From NCBI GenBank assembly GCA_050486225.1, contig JBJHCV010000004.1, positions 147,257 to 211,256 of the forward strand: DNA of 64,000 nt. The letters are read 5' to 3'. Position numbers and translations under genes: made by a program. The notes beneath the pieces were generated by a model, which was not told the DNA's origin, did not search any database, and saw only the letters and a program-made list of their open reading frames with translations. Positions 48,863 to 57,960 of this stretch are shown here, in pieces. Source of the DNA: JBBDIX01 sp050486225 (lineage in GTDB: Bacteria > Actinomycetota > Nitriliruptoria > Nitriliruptorales > Nitriliruptoraceae). The first letter of the stretch is position 1. The number at the start of each line of letters is the position of its first letter.

Positions 48863-49704
48863 CGACGTCGGTCCTGTCGCGTGCGGACCGCGCCGGGCGG
48901 TGGTTGCGGGCGACGGTGGAACGTCGTCCGTCTCCACCACAGCCGCAGCGCCTGCAGGTGGATGAGCACCACGGTATGCAGCGGAGCCATCGGCTGCGCG
49001 AGCATCAGCGGGCCCAGTGCGGAGAAGGGACGGCGCCTCCCGGTCTGCGTGGCGTCGAACACGCGTCGACCGTCGGCGTCCACCACGTCGATGTGGGCGA
49101 GCATCCGTTCGGCGGTGTCGAGCTTCAGCGTGAACGCGTACTCGAGTCCCTCCACGGGGAGGAACGGAGACACGTGCAGCACCTTCGACGCGCGGGCACG
49201 AACGATCGTGCCGTCCACGTCGAGGTCACTGAGCAGGTGGCACCAGCGGTCGCCGAAGGTGTTGTGCACCTCGGCCACGACGAGCGCGAGACGGTCGTGG
49301 TCGTCGTACCAGAACCACCAGCTCACCGGGTTGAACACGTGCCCGAGCACGCGCAGGTTGGTCACGACGCGCAGGGGCCCTGCGGGGACCTCGAGACCGG
49401 CGTCCGCGACCAGGTCGGTGAGCTGTGCGCGCACGTCACGGTCCGAGCCGTCGAGGTGGTCACGGTCGTGGAAGGTGGTGATGCCACGGCGCCGGGCCGA
49501 GAACCACCAGTGCGCACGGTCGAGTTCGTCGAGTTCGTCCAGGTCGAGCAGCACGTGGTGGGTCCGGTAGCGGAAGGCGTGGGGCCGCGGGACGTGACGA
49601 CGATGGCGCACGGTGCCCACGAGCACCGCGGACGTCCGGGTGTCCGTTCCGCGCGACCCCTCCGATCGCGGTCGGGTCCCGGCCGGGCGGATCGGGGCGT
49701 TCAC
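48859..49704 (-). CDS. DUF1365 family protein
   Basis: 281 residues. VGTVRHRRHVPRPHAFRYRT, LRVLGHVFNPVSWWFWYDD and SKVLHVSPFLPVEGLEYAF are the DUF1365 (COG3496) landmarks. The biochemical role is unknown, but the gene accompanies COG2907 flavoproteins and Cfa in many bacteria, so a role in fatty-acid modification is inferred. GTG 49702-49704 overlaps the upstream oxidoreductase stop (GTGA). Confidence 0.9.
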   Translation of the reverse strand: MNAPIRPAGTRPRSEGSRGTDTRTSAVLVGTVRHRRHVPRPHAFRYRTHHVLLDLDELDELDRAHWWFSARRRGITTFHDRDHLDGSDRDVRAQLTDLVADAGLEVPAGPLRVVTNLRVLGHVFNPVSWWFWYDDHDRLALVVAEVHNTFGDRWCHLLSDLDVDGTIVRARASKVLHVSPFLPVEGLEYAFTLKLDTAERMLAHIDVVDADGRRVFDATQTGRRRPFSALGPLMLAQPMAPLHTVVLIHLQALRLWWRRTTFHRRPQPPPGAVRTRQDRRR

Positions 49705-50951
49705 GGCCACGACACCCCGAGGTCGTCGGCGACCCGTACCGCAGACCACAGCGCGTCCTCGTGGAACCCGTAGCGGTGATACGCGCCGGCGAACCACGTG
49801 TGGCGGCGCCCGTTGAGCGAGGCGAGTTCGTCGTGGGTCGCGACGCTCGTGGTGGAGTACACCGGGTGGGTGTAGGTGAACCGTCGCAGGACCCGACGTT
49901 CGTCGATGGGGGTGGTCGGGTTGAGGGTCACCACGTACTCCTCGGTCGCATCGAACTGTTGCAGGCGGTTCATGTGGTAGCCCAGCGACACCCGGTCCGT
50001 CGGCACCGTGCAGTCCTCCAGACGGTAGTTCCACGATGCCCACGCGGCACGACGGGTCGGCAACTGGGACGCGTCGGTGTGCAGCACGGCCTCGTTGTGC
50101 GAGTAGTCCCACGCGCCGAGCAGTTCCTTCTCTGCAGGCGTCGCGTCGTCGAGCATGCCGAGCGCGTCGTCGGCGTGCGTGGCGATCACGACCCGGTCTG
50201 CGTCCATGGTCGTGCCGTCGCCGAGCCGCAGCGTGACCCCGGCGTCGTCCCGGGTCATCCCGACGACACCGTGACCTCGGTGGACGCGATCACCCAGGGG
50301 CGCCGTGAGCGCAGGGATGTACGACGACGCCCCGCCCGTCACCGTCCGCCACGACAGGTGACCGTTCACACTGAGCAGGCCGTGGTTGGCGAAGAATCGC
50401 AACAGCGTCTGTGCGGGGAAGTCCTCCGCCGATCCGGTCCCCGTCGACCAGATCGCCGCAGCCATCGGCAGCAGGTGGTGGTTGCGGAAGGAGCGTGAGA
50501 AGCCGTGGGAATCGAGCAGTTCGCCCACGGTCCCCGACACGCCGCGGTCCGCCAGCCGTCGACCGAGGCGGTTGAACCTGGTCACGTCGGCGAGCATCCG
50601 GAGGTGCCCCGGGTCGACGACGCGGCGACGATCCGCGAACGCACCGGGAAGGCTTCCTGCGTACTCGAGCCGGCATCGCTGGCACTGGACCGACCACGAC
50701 ATGTCGGAAGGCTGCGTGGCCACATCGAGTTCGTCGAACAGCCGGACGAGCAGGGGGTAGGTCACCGTGTTGTGCACGATGAACCCGGTGTCGATCCCCA
50801 ACGTCGACCCGTCGGGCTGCGTCACCCCGACGGTGTTCGTGTGCCCCCCGAGCCGGGAGTCCTGCTCGATCAGGTGCACCTCGTGGCGGCGGGACAGCAG
50901 CCACGCACTGGCGAGTCCGGCGATTCCCGAACCGACGACCACGACCCGCAC
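49701..50951 (-). CDS. FAD-dependent amine-oxidase-like oxidoreductase (COG2907 type)
   Basis: 416 residues. The N-terminus VVVVGSGIAGLASAWLLSRR binds the FAD ADP moiety, followed by HLIEQDSRLGGHTNTV, GIDTGFIVHNTVTYP and the C-terminal YHRYGFHEDALWSAVRVAD, which closes the FAD site. It belongs to the predicted NAD/FAD-binding proteins that accompany DUF1365 and Cfa. Presumably oxidises or desaturates the lipid substrate before or after methylation; this is inference. GTG start; AGGAG 7 nt upstream lies next to the 3' arm of a 7-bp hairpin. Confidence 0.9.
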   Translation of the reverse strand: MRVVVVGSGIAGLASAWLLSRRHEVHLIEQDSRLGGHTNTVGVTQPDGSTLGIDTGFIVHNTVTYPLLVRLFDELDVATQPSDMSWSVQCQRCRLEYAGSLPGAFADRRRVVDPGHLRMLADVTRFNRLGRRLADRGVSGTVGELLDSHGFSRSFRNHHLLPMAAAIWSTGTGSAEDFPAQTLLRFFANHGLLSVNGHLSWRTVTGGASSYIPALTAPLGDRVHRGHGVVGMTRDDAGVTLRLGDGTTMDADRVVIATHADDALGMLDDATPAEKELLGAWDYSHNEAVLHTDASQLPTRRAAWASWNYRLEDCTVPTDRVSLGYHMNRLQQFDATEEYVVTLNPTTPIDERRVLRRFTYTHPVYSTTSVATHDELASLNGRRHTWFAGAYHRYGFHEDALWSAVRVADDLGVSWP

Positions 50952-50963
50952 CCGACTGCTCCT

Positions 50964-50993
50964 GTCCGACCCGCTCGAATGGCAGAGTCGGAC
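50964..50993 (-). promoter_or_regulatory. Leader hairpin ahead of the FAD oxidoreductase gene
   Basis: GTCCGAC (50964-50970) and GTCGGAC (50987-50993) are perfect 7-bp arms with a 16-nt loop, in the short region between the 31-residue ORF and the oxidoreductase start. In the minus-strand mRNA the 3' arm abuts the Shine-Dalgarno AGGAG, so folding could modulate initiation. No known riboswitch signature is recognisable. Confidence 0.35.
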
Positions 50994-51030
50994 CAGGTTC
51001 GGTGCTGTGATGCCGACGGTTGGGTCGGAG

Positions 51031-51126
51031 TCAGCCGAGCAGCAGCCAGATCGCGAATCCTGCGGTCACCAGTGCTCCCACGAGTGTCGCCGCGGCGAGT
51101 GCGATCAGCCACTGTGAACCGGTCAC
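51031..51126 (-). CDS. 31-residue single-helix membrane microprotein
   Basis: GTG 51124-51126 to TGA 51031-51033 encodes MTGSQWLIALAAATLVGALV followed by TAGFAIWLLLG: one hydrophobic helix and almost nothing else. A strong ribosome-binding site (GGAGAGG, 3-4 nt upstream) precedes it. It lies 79 bp upstream of the FAD oxidoreductase gene on the same strand and is probably its leader cistron. Microproteins of this shape often bind and stabilise membrane enzymes. Whether it is translated is inferred only. Confidence 0.55.
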   Translation of the reverse strand: MTGSQWLIALAAATLVGALVTAGFAIWLLLG

Positions 51127-51219
51127 GTTCCTCTCCTCCACGTCTGGGATGCCCCGCGGGGTCGTCGGCGCGGAGGCTAGTCGAGGCCGGGCACGAGATG
51201 GACGTCGGATGGTGAGGAG

Positions 51220-52557
51220 TCAGCACCACCCGCTGATCGACGGGAACGGGTTCACCGCCTGACCGCCGTACCGACGACCGATGTGCAGGTGCGGCGGGGT
51301 CGTGCGGGCGTTGCCCGTGTTGCCGACCGTCCCGATCTGCTGACCACGGCTGACCTGTGTGCCGACGGACAGTCCGCTGGCGATCGCATCGAGGTGCGCG
51401 TTGTACCACTCGCTGCCGTCGCCCGTCCGGTACGTGACCGTGATGCCACCGAGCGCGGTCTGCTGGCTCGCGGTGTTCATGCGCGTCACCACCCCGTCGG
51501 CCACCGCGACCACCGGCGTGCCCCGCGAGGCGAAGATGTCGTTGCCCTGGTGCCACCGGTTCGGTGCACGCGGATAGCCCCAGTCGTTGATGAAGTCCCG
51601 CCCGGCTCGCGCCCCCTGCACCGGGCACACCGCACCCGGGATGTCGGGCCCTCCGGCCCAGCCCGGGAATCCCGACCGGTCGGAGAACCCGGCCTCACGT
51701 GCCTGGGCGGCGACGAGCGCGGAGCGCAGTTCGGTCTCACGAGCCGCCACCCGCGTCAGCAGGGCCTGGGTCTCGGACGCGGAGCCCCGCAGTCCGCCGA
51801 GCACCTCCTGCTGTCGACGCTCGTCCTCGGCGATGGAGTCGGCGACGGCCTGCGCCTCCAGGCGCAGTTCCTCCACGACCTGCAGGGTCTCGGTGGCCTG
51901 GCGTTCCGCCTCCTCGGCCTCGGCCTTCGCCTCGGCGGCGGCCTCGGTGCGCGTCTGCTGCTGATCCCTCAGGTCGAACACCCGGGCGACCGTCGCGTCC
52001 TGGTCGGCGATGACGATGCTCAGTTGCTTGAGCGCCACCGCGAAGTCGTTGGGGTTGGCGGAGCGCCGGATGACCTCGAGCGCCATGGCCCCTCGCTGCG
52101 CGCCGGAACTGCCGTACTTGAAGGTCCCCACGACGTGTTCGACCAGCAGCTCCTCCTCGACCGCGAGTTCCCCCTCGACGTCCGCCAGGTTGGCCAGTGC
52201 GACCTGGTGGAACCACGCTCGCCGTTCGCGGTCCTCCTCGGCCATCACCAGGGCCTCCTCGGCGAGGCGGACCTGACCTTCCGCGGCGGTCAGGCGAGCC
52301 CGGGCATCCTCGAGACGCACCGTGATCTGGGCGAGCTCCTCCTCGGTGCTGCCGATGCGGGACCGAACGTCCGCGAGGCTGGAACTCAGGCTCTGCGACT
52401 CGGCGCGTGCCCGGTCGAGCTCCTGCTGGATCTCACTGGCGGACCGGTCGTCGGCCAACGCGAACGCGGGGACGGTGAGGGTCACGGCCACGGCAGCAGC
52501 GAGCCAGCGCAGGCGGACTGCGCCGACGGACCGACGTCGTGGCGGCGTGCCTGCCAT
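51220..52557 (-). CDS. M23 (LytM) peptidoglycan endopeptidase with coiled coil
   Basis: 445 residues. A signal sequence (WLAAAVAVTLTVPAFALADD) is followed by a long coiled coil (about 45-300, EIQQELDRARAESQ onward, with the KAEAEEAERQ stretch). The C-terminal M23 domain has its Zn ligands in NRWHQGNDIFASRGTPV (HxxxD) and PPHLHIGRRYGG (HxH), so it should be catalytically competent. It resembles cell-separation hydrolases of the EnvC/NlpD shape. ATG 52555-52557 was selected for its normal signal peptide. The 159-bp upstream gap shows no convincing promoter. Confidence 0.9.
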   Translation of the reverse strand: MAGTPPRRRSVGAVRLRWLAAAVAVTLTVPAFALADDRSASEIQQELDRARAESQSLSSSLADVRSRIGSTEEELAQITVRLEDARARLTAAEGQVRLAEEALVMAEEDRERRAWFHQVALANLADVEGELAVEEELLVEHVVGTFKYGSSGAQRGAMALEVIRRSANPNDFAVALKQLSIVIADQDATVARVFDLRDQQQTRTEAAAEAKAEAEEAERQATETLQVVEELRLEAQAVADSIAEDERRQQEVLGGLRGSASETQALLTRVAARETELRSALVAAQAREAGFSDRSGFPGWAGGPDIPGAVCPVQGARAGRDFINDWGYPRAPNRWHQGNDIFASRGTPVVAVADGVVTRMNTASQQTALGGITVTYRTGDGSEWYNAHLDAIASGLSVGTQVSRGQQIGTVGNTGNARTTPPHLHIGRRYGGQAVNPFPSISGWC

Positions 52558-52716
52558 GCGGTGTCGATTCCCGGGCCGTGCGATGCGGCGGAGCGGCGTG
52601 GCGAAGGATGCCACCGGTGAAACTACACGCGTGAGTGTGCCGGGTACACCAACGTTCGGCCAGCACCGGGACCCCGCGACCACCGGGGTCGGTGATCCCA
52701 CGGGCGTCCGAGTCGA

Positions 52717-53646
52717 TCAGCGGGCGGCCCGATACCTCGCGTCGACACCGGAGCCCGTCCGCAGCACGACGCCGCGTCCGTGCAGCCGGTCGAGCGCCTC
52801 CGTCAGGTCGTCGGGATCCGCGCCCAACGCGTCGGCGAGCGATGCCGACGACGCGGTTCGTTGCGCCCGAAGCTCGGCGAGCAGCAGTTCCTCGTCCGCC
52901 ACACCGGCTCCCTCGCCCGCGGCCAGTCGCCACGCCATCGCCGCAGCACGGCGCACGGGCACGCCGAACGGGTCGGGTTCGCGCAGTCCGGGCGGCGTGC
53001 CGAGCTGCCGCACGAGGCTCGTGGGATCCTGCGGGCGACGGGGGTGCAGGACCACGGCCGACAGGTCGCCTCGTGCGACGTCCATCGGTCCGTCTGGGTC
53101 GAACCCGATCTCCACCGCGTCCACCTCACCGGCATCGTCGTGGACGCGGTGTTCGAGCAGCACGTCGGCGAGTTCGTCGACGTCGCGGCCGCGCAGACGC
53201 AAGAGGACGGACGCATCCGCGGTGATCCGGGCCACCACGGCCTGGTAGACGGCGATGACGTGCACGCACCGGTCCATCCCGCACGTGCACGTCGCCCGCC
53301 AGTCCCCCCTGCCCGGCACCAGGGAGATGCCCGCGTCCTCGACGACCTCGAACTCGGCCGTTCCGGGACTCCGGTCGAGCAGGGCGACCACGTGTCGCGC
53401 GCGACGCGCCAGCGCCCGGGTCGCGTGCTCCCAGTCGGCATCCGGGTGCGCCGGCCAGTCGACACGCACCTTCGTCGTCTGGCGGTCGCGCACCGTCGCC
53501 CGCACGACACCGGCGGAGACCTCCAGGTCCACGACCCGTCCCCTGCGTGCGAGGGCCTGGCCCTGGGCGACACGTCGAGGGTCACCGGCGAGGTCGCCGT
53601 CGCGCTCCAGCGCCCGAGTCCACCGACCCAACAGCTCGTCGATCAT
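52717..53646 (-). CDS. SWIM zinc-finger protein
   Basis: 309 residues. The SWIM zinc ligands are in CTCGMDRCVHV (CxCx4CxH). The N-terminal part (LARRGRVVDLEVSAG, VRDRQTTKVRVDWP) matches the SWIM proteins encoded next to SNF2 helicases. The C-terminus reads like a winged helix (ASLADALGADPDDLTEALDRL). It is coupled to the helicase by a 4-bp overlap (ATGA), and they presumably form one chromatin/DNA-remodelling or repair unit. Function not known in detail. Confidence 0.88.
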   Translation of the reverse strand: MIDELLGRWTRALERDGDLAGDPRRVAQGQALARRGRVVDLEVSAGVVRATVRDRQTTKVRVDWPAHPDADWEHATRALARRARHVVALLDRSPGTAEFEVVEDAGISLVPGRGDWRATCTCGMDRCVHVIAVYQAVVARITADASVLLRLRGRDVDELADVLLEHRVHDDAGEVDAVEIGFDPDGPMDVARGDLSAVVLHPRRPQDPTSLVRQLGTPPGLREPDPFGVPVRRAAAMAWRLAAGEGAGVADEELLLAELRAQRTASSASLADALGADPDDLTEALDRLHGRGVVLRTGSGVDARYRAAR

Positions 53647-56600
53647 GCGCGACCTCCCGTGACCACGGTCAGTCGCGGGCGACCCCCCTGCGCGTCGTCC
53701 CCGCCCGAAGGCGCCACGTCGTCGAGGTCGTCGAGATCGTCGAGATCGTCGAGCGCATCGGCGGACAGCGACACCAGTGCGCTCAACTCCGCGTCGTCGA
53801 GGTCGGTCAACCACGTCTCGTCGGTCCCGATGACGGTGTCCGCGAGTGCCCGCTTTCGATCGAGCAGGGCGCCGATGCGCTCCTCCACGGTTCCTGCGGT
53901 GACCATGGTGTGCACGGTGACCGGACGATGCTGGCCGATGCGATGGGCGCGGTCCGTCGCCTGGTCCTCGACGGCGGGGTTCCACCACCGGTCGTAGTGC
54001 ACGACATGGGTGGCCCGCGTGAGGTTCAGGCCGGTGCCCCCGGCTCGCAGCGACACGACGAAGGCACGGGGAGCGTCCACGTCGTGCTGGAACCGGTCGA
54101 CCATCGTGTCACGGTCGGCAAGCGAGACACCTCCGTGGAGGAAGTCGACCCGGCCCACGCCGAGGTCCTGTTCGAGGTGGGCGACCAGCAGGTCCCCCAT
54201 GCGGCGGAACTGGGTGAACACGAGCAGGCGCTCACCGGAGTCGACGACCTCGGTGACGATGCGTCCGAACCGCCGCAGCTTGCCCGACCGTCCGACGATC
54301 GGGCCGTCCTCCCCCAGGAACTGGGCCGGGTGGTTGCAGATCTGCTTGAGCGCGGTCAGCAGTGCCAGCACGCGCCCTCGGCGTTCGAACGCGTCGGTTC
54401 CCAGACCGTCACCGGAGAAGGCACGTTCGGTCGCCGCCCGGTAGAGGCCGGCCTGCTCGGTGGTGAGCCCACAGGTCGCCTCGACCTGCTGCTTGGCCGG
54501 CAGGTCCACCGCCACCTCGGTGTCGGACTTGCGACGACGCAGCACGAACGGACCGATGAGCCGTCGCAGACGTTCGCTGGCCTCCGGGTCGTTCCACCGT
54601 TCGATCGGCACCGCGAAGTGCTCCTCGAACCGACGCCGCGTGCCCAGCAGCCCCGGGTTGACGATCTCCATGATCGACCACAGCTCGGACAACCGGTTCT
54701 CGACCGGGGTACCCGTCATGGCGACGCGCAGCCGCGCGTCCATGCGCCGCGCCGTGCGCGTGGTGACCGACGTCGGATTCTTGAGCTGCTGGGCCTCGTC
54801 GAACACCACCGTGTCCCAGTCGACGCTGGTCAGGATCGCCTCGTCACGCCGGAGCAGCGCGTAACTGGTCACGACGACCTGGCCGGGCCGCATCGCCGAA
54901 CGACGGACCGATCGCTGGGGGCCGTGGTGGGCCGTCACGACGAGCCCGGGCATGAACCGGTGCAGTTCCCGTGTCCAGTTGCCGACCACCGACGTCGGGC
55001 ACACGACGAGGTGGGGCCGGTCGTCGGGACGTGACCCGAGCAGCGCAATGGCCTGGACCGTCTTGCCCAGACCCATGTCGTCGGCGAGTACCGCGCCCAT
55101 CCCCAGCTCCGCGAGTCCCTGCAGCCACGCGACACCCCGTTGCTGGTAGGGCCGCAGCGTCCCGGTGAACGCCGCAGGTATCCGGGCGTCGCGGCGTTCG
55201 CCGCTCGCGAGCCGCTGCACGAGGTCCGAGAACTCCGACCCCGCACGCGCCTCGACCCATCCGTCCTCCCGCGTGTGGTGACGACCCGCGAGCACCGCCG
55301 CCAGCGCCTCGGTGAGCGTCACACTGATGCTCTGTCCCGCGCTGCGCCCCGCGTCGACCACGTCGTCGTCGACGAGCACCCACCGGCCGCGCCAACGCAC
55401 GAGTGGTGCCCGTCGGGCCACGATCCGCGCGAACTCGTCCTCGTCGACGGTCTCGTCGCCGACCGCCAGTTCGTGACGCAGTTCCGCCAGACCGCCGATC
55501 CCTGCCGCAACCGCGTCGTCGTTGGCTGACGGGACACGCCCGACCCGCAGCCGGACCCGAAGTCGTGGCGCCCCCGCCTGCAGTTCCGCGGGCAGTTCGA
55601 CGCGCACCCCTGCAGTCGCGAGGTTGTCGATCCCGTCCGCCAGCAGCGCGGCGACCTCGCCGTCGTCGAGGGTCTGCGACGTGGGCTGCTCCACGTCGAG
55701 GCTCCGCTCGAGCGGCGCGAACAGCCGTGCGGCGGCCGCGAGCCCCCGCAACAGCACCACCCGGGGCGCGTCCACGGCCACTCCCGCGACCTCGATCGTC
55801 GGCGTGGTCGCCGCCCAGACGTCGGTCGCGTCGACACGTGCGCCGTCCCCGTCGACCACCTCGAGGTGAAGGTGCACACGCCAACGGTCCGGCTCGGGCT
55901 CGTCCGGGTTCTCGGGCGCCGTCACACGCAGGCCGAGCCGAGCGACGGACGCGCGCTCGTGGCCGACGACCGGTCCGATCCAGTCGGCCACGTCTCGCGA
56001 CGTCGCGTCCACGTCAGCCACGTGGTCCACGACGGGATCCGCGCCCGTCAGTGCCGCGAGCCACGACTCGGCGAACGTCGCCGCAGCGACACGTCCCCGA
56101 CGATCCACCTCGGGGCGTCTTCCCTGCCGTGCACACGAGTCCGCCACGGCGTCGAGGAACGCCGTCAGCAGACGCTCCGCGGTCCACACCGACCCGGGCC
56201 CGTCACGCAGGGCGTGCGCTGCGGGTGGCATCGCGGCGGCGAGCAGGTCGACCCGGTCGTCCGCGCGGGCCGCGATGCGCCAGGACGCGATCCCGCGGCC
56301 CATCGACGGATCGCTGGCGATCGTCGGGACCAGGTGGCCTGCGGCGACGAGTTCGAGCGCGAGCTTGGCCGCGACGCTCCATGCATGGACCGAGTCGGAC
56401 CAGCGAGGCCGACCGGGAACGTCCCGATCCGCGGGCAGGCCCGCCAGCCAACGCAGCGCGGCGAGCAGGTCGATGCGTCGAGCGTCGACCTCGACGTCCA
56501 CCGCCCGGACGTCGGCGACGTCCCGGGCACCCGGGGTCCGCTCGATGCGCACGGTGGGCAGGGTCCACACACGACCGCGGGCGAGACCCAGGGACCGGGC

Positions 56601-56702
56601 GACCTCGTCCGGTTCGGGGGCACCTGCCGTCCACAGTGCGAAGCCGCTCGCCGCAGGCGTGGGACCTGCCGGAACGAACGTCAACTGTGCAGACTCGAGC
56701 AC
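53643..56702 (-). CDS. SNF2-family DEAD/DEAH helicase
   Basis: 1019 residues. After an N-terminal ~500-residue region typical of bacterial SNF2 proteins, the ATPase core has LRPYQQRGVAWLQ, motif I LADDMGLGKTVQAIALL, Ia VVCPTSVVGNW, motif II VVFDEAQQLKN, motif III MTGTPVENRLSELW, and the helicase C half with VFTQFRRMGDLL, VSLRAGGTGLNL (V) and RAHRIGQHR (VI). The C-terminus has an acidic tract (LDDLDDLDDLDD). GTG 56700-56702 has GAGGGAG 5 nt upstream; an in-frame ATG at 56769-56771 lacks such a site and would run into the promoter of the divergent protease gene. Confidence 0.93.
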   Translation of the reverse strand: MLESAQLTFVPAGPTPAASGFALWTAGAPEPDEVARSLGLARGRVWTLPTVRIERTPGARDVADVRAVDVEVDARRIDLLAALRWLAGLPADRDVPGRPRWSDSVHAWSVAAKLALELVAAGHLVPTIASDPSMGRGIASWRIAARADDRVDLLAAAMPPAAHALRDGPGSVWTAERLLTAFLDAVADSCARQGRRPEVDRRGRVAAATFAESWLAALTGADPVVDHVADVDATSRDVADWIGPVVGHERASVARLGLRVTAPENPDEPEPDRWRVHLHLEVVDGDGARVDATDVWAATTPTIEVAGVAVDAPRVVLLRGLAAAARLFAPLERSLDVEQPTSQTLDDGEVAALLADGIDNLATAGVRVELPAELQAGAPRLRVRLRVGRVPSANDDAVAAGIGGLAELRHELAVGDETVDEDEFARIVARRAPLVRWRGRWVLVDDDVVDAGRSAGQSISVTLTEALAAVLAGRHHTREDGWVEARAGSEFSDLVQRLASGERRDARIPAAFTGTLRPYQQRGVAWLQGLAELGMGAVLADDMGLGKTVQAIALLGSRPDDRPHLVVCPTSVVGNWTRELHRFMPGLVVTAHHGPQRSVRRSAMRPGQVVVTSYALLRRDEAILTSVDWDTVVFDEAQQLKNPTSVTTRTARRMDARLRVAMTGTPVENRLSELWSIMEIVNPGLLGTRRRFEEHFAVPIERWNDPEASERLRRLIGPFVLRRRKSDTEVAVDLPAKQQVEATCGLTTEQAGLYRAATERAFSGDGLGTDAFERRGRVLALLTALKQICNHPAQFLGEDGPIVGRSGKLRRFGRIVTEVVDSGERLLVFTQFRRMGDLLVAHLEQDLGVGRVDFLHGGVSLADRDTMVDRFQHDVDAPRAFVVSLRAGGTGLNLTRATHVVHYDRWWNPAVEDQATDRAHRIGQHRPVTVHTMVTAGTVEERIGALLDRKRALADTVIGTDETWLTDLDDAELSALVSLSADALDDLDDLDDLDDVAPSGGDDAQGGRPRLTVVTGGRA

Positions 56703-56770
56703 GGGCACTCCCTCACGAACGAGCCCACGAGCGTAGACCACACGTGCGGTCGGCGAGTCAACCCGTGCCA

Positions 56771-56776
56771 TAACGT
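56771..56776 (+). promoter_or_regulatory. -10 element of the MarP-like gene, leaderless spacing
   Basis: TAACGT (TANNNT type) is followed by 7 nt (GTCGCCC) and then ATG 56784, so the mRNA probably starts at or beside the start codon. No good -35 is visible. Confidence 0.4.
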
Positions 56777-56783
56777 GTCGCCC

Positions 56784-57944
56784 ATGAACATCCTCGATGC
56801 GCTGCTCGCCGTCGCCGTGCTCTCTGCGGTCGTCGGAGGCTTCCGCGCGGGCCTCGTGTCGCGCACCACCTCGTGGATCGGGATCCTCGCCGGGCTGTTC
56901 CTCGCGAACCGCACGATCCCCTGGGCCCTCGACCTGATCGATCCCGAAGAGACCGGCATGCGCCTGGTCGTTGTTCTCGTCGCGCTGACGGTCACCGTGG
57001 GTCTCACCACGGGCATCACCGGGATGGTCGGGGCGTTCCTGAGCCGCGCGATCTCCGTGACCCCGTTGGCCGCGCTCGACCGGATCGCCGGAGGAGCCGC
57101 GAGCGTGCTGATGGTGGGCGTGCTCGTCTGGCTGCTGATCCCGGCGGCAGCGGACATTCCCGGACAGATCGCACAGCAGGTGCGCGGCTCTCGGATCGTC
57201 GCCACGATCAACGCCCAGACGCCCGATCCTCCGGACGTGCTGCGCAGCGTGCGTCGGTTCGTGGACTCGAGCCGCTTCCCCGAGGTGTTCGCGGACCTCG
57301 CCCCGGCTCCTGCCACCGGACCCTCGCCTCGGGTGACCACGATCGACGCCTCCGTCATCGAGGCGACGACGACGCGTACGGCGCACGTGCGTGCCGACGG
57401 GTGTGGACGCAGGTTCGAGGGCTCGTCGTTCGTCGTCGGCGACGGACTGCTCATGACCAACGCGCACGTGGTCGCCGGAGCGGACTCCGTGCGGATCCGG
57501 TTCCCCGACGGGACCGAGCACCCCGCGACCGTGGTCGTCCACGACCCCCAACGCGACCTCGCCCTGCTCGAGGCGCCCGGGATGACCCGCTCGCCCCTCG
57601 AGCTCGCGGCCGTCGCGAACGGCGACGAGGCCGTGGTGATCGGCTACCCGGGAGGGCAGCTGGACCCACGCGTGGCTCCCGCGCGGGTCGAGGGCAGTCG
57701 CGTCGCCGTCGGTCGCGACATCTACGGTGCCTCGCGGACCGAACGCAGGGTGGTGTTCCTCGCCGCGGAACTCCGCCAGGGCGACTCCGGGTCCCCGGTC
57801 GTCGACGAACAGGGACGCGTGGGCGGTGTCGTCTTCGCGGTGAGCCCGGACCGACGCGACGTCGCCTACGCGCTCGACCTCGACGAGGTGCGCGCAGTGC
57901 TCGGCGCCGATCGCAACCCGGGAGAGGCCGGACCGTGCATGTGA
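56784..57944 (+). CDS. marP: MarP-like membrane serine protease (CvpA + trypsin-like)
   Basis: 386 residues. The first ~150 residues form four transmembrane helices of the CvpA family (ILDALLAVAVLSAVVGGFRAG onward). The remainder is a chymotrypsin-fold protease with His in LLMTNAHVVAGAD, Asp in VHDPQRDLALLEAP and Ser in LRQGDSGSPVVDEQG, all intact. Two cysteines (RADGCGRRFEG and the C-terminal PGEAGPCM) might form the redox-sensitive disulfide known for MarP. In Mycobacterium tuberculosis MarP supports acid and oxidative stress survival through the cell wall hydrolase RipA; orthology is inferred from domain order. Confidence 0.88.
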   Translation: MNILDALLAVAVLSAVVGGFRAGLVSRTTSWIGILAGLFLANRTIPWALDLIDPEETGMRLVVVLVALTVTVGLTTGITGMVGAFLSRAISVTPLAALDRIAGGAASVLMVGVLVWLLIPAAADIPGQIAQQVRGSRIVATINAQTPDPPDVLRSVRRFVDSSRFPEVFADLAPAPATGPSPRVTTIDASVIEATTTRTAHVRADGCGRRFEGSSFVVGDGLLMTNAHVVAGADSVRIRFPDGTEHPATVVVHDPQRDLALLEAPGMTRSPLELAAVANGDEAVVIGYPGGQLDPRVAPARVEGSRVAVGRDIYGASRTERRVVFLAAELRQGDSGSPVVDEQGRVGGVVFAVSPDRRDVAYALDLDEVRAVLGADRNPGEAGPCM

Positions 57945-57960
57945 TCGCACGGGGGGACGG

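Noticed and set aside
50964..50993. Leader hairpin considered as a known riboswitch (TPP, cobalamin, SAM)
   Set aside because: None of the conserved core sequences of these classes is present; it is listed only as a hairpin.
55866..56783. Upstream extension of the MarP-like gene
   Set aside because: The frame is antisense to the SNF2 gene; the first CvpA helix starts at ATG 56784, preceded by a -10 element.
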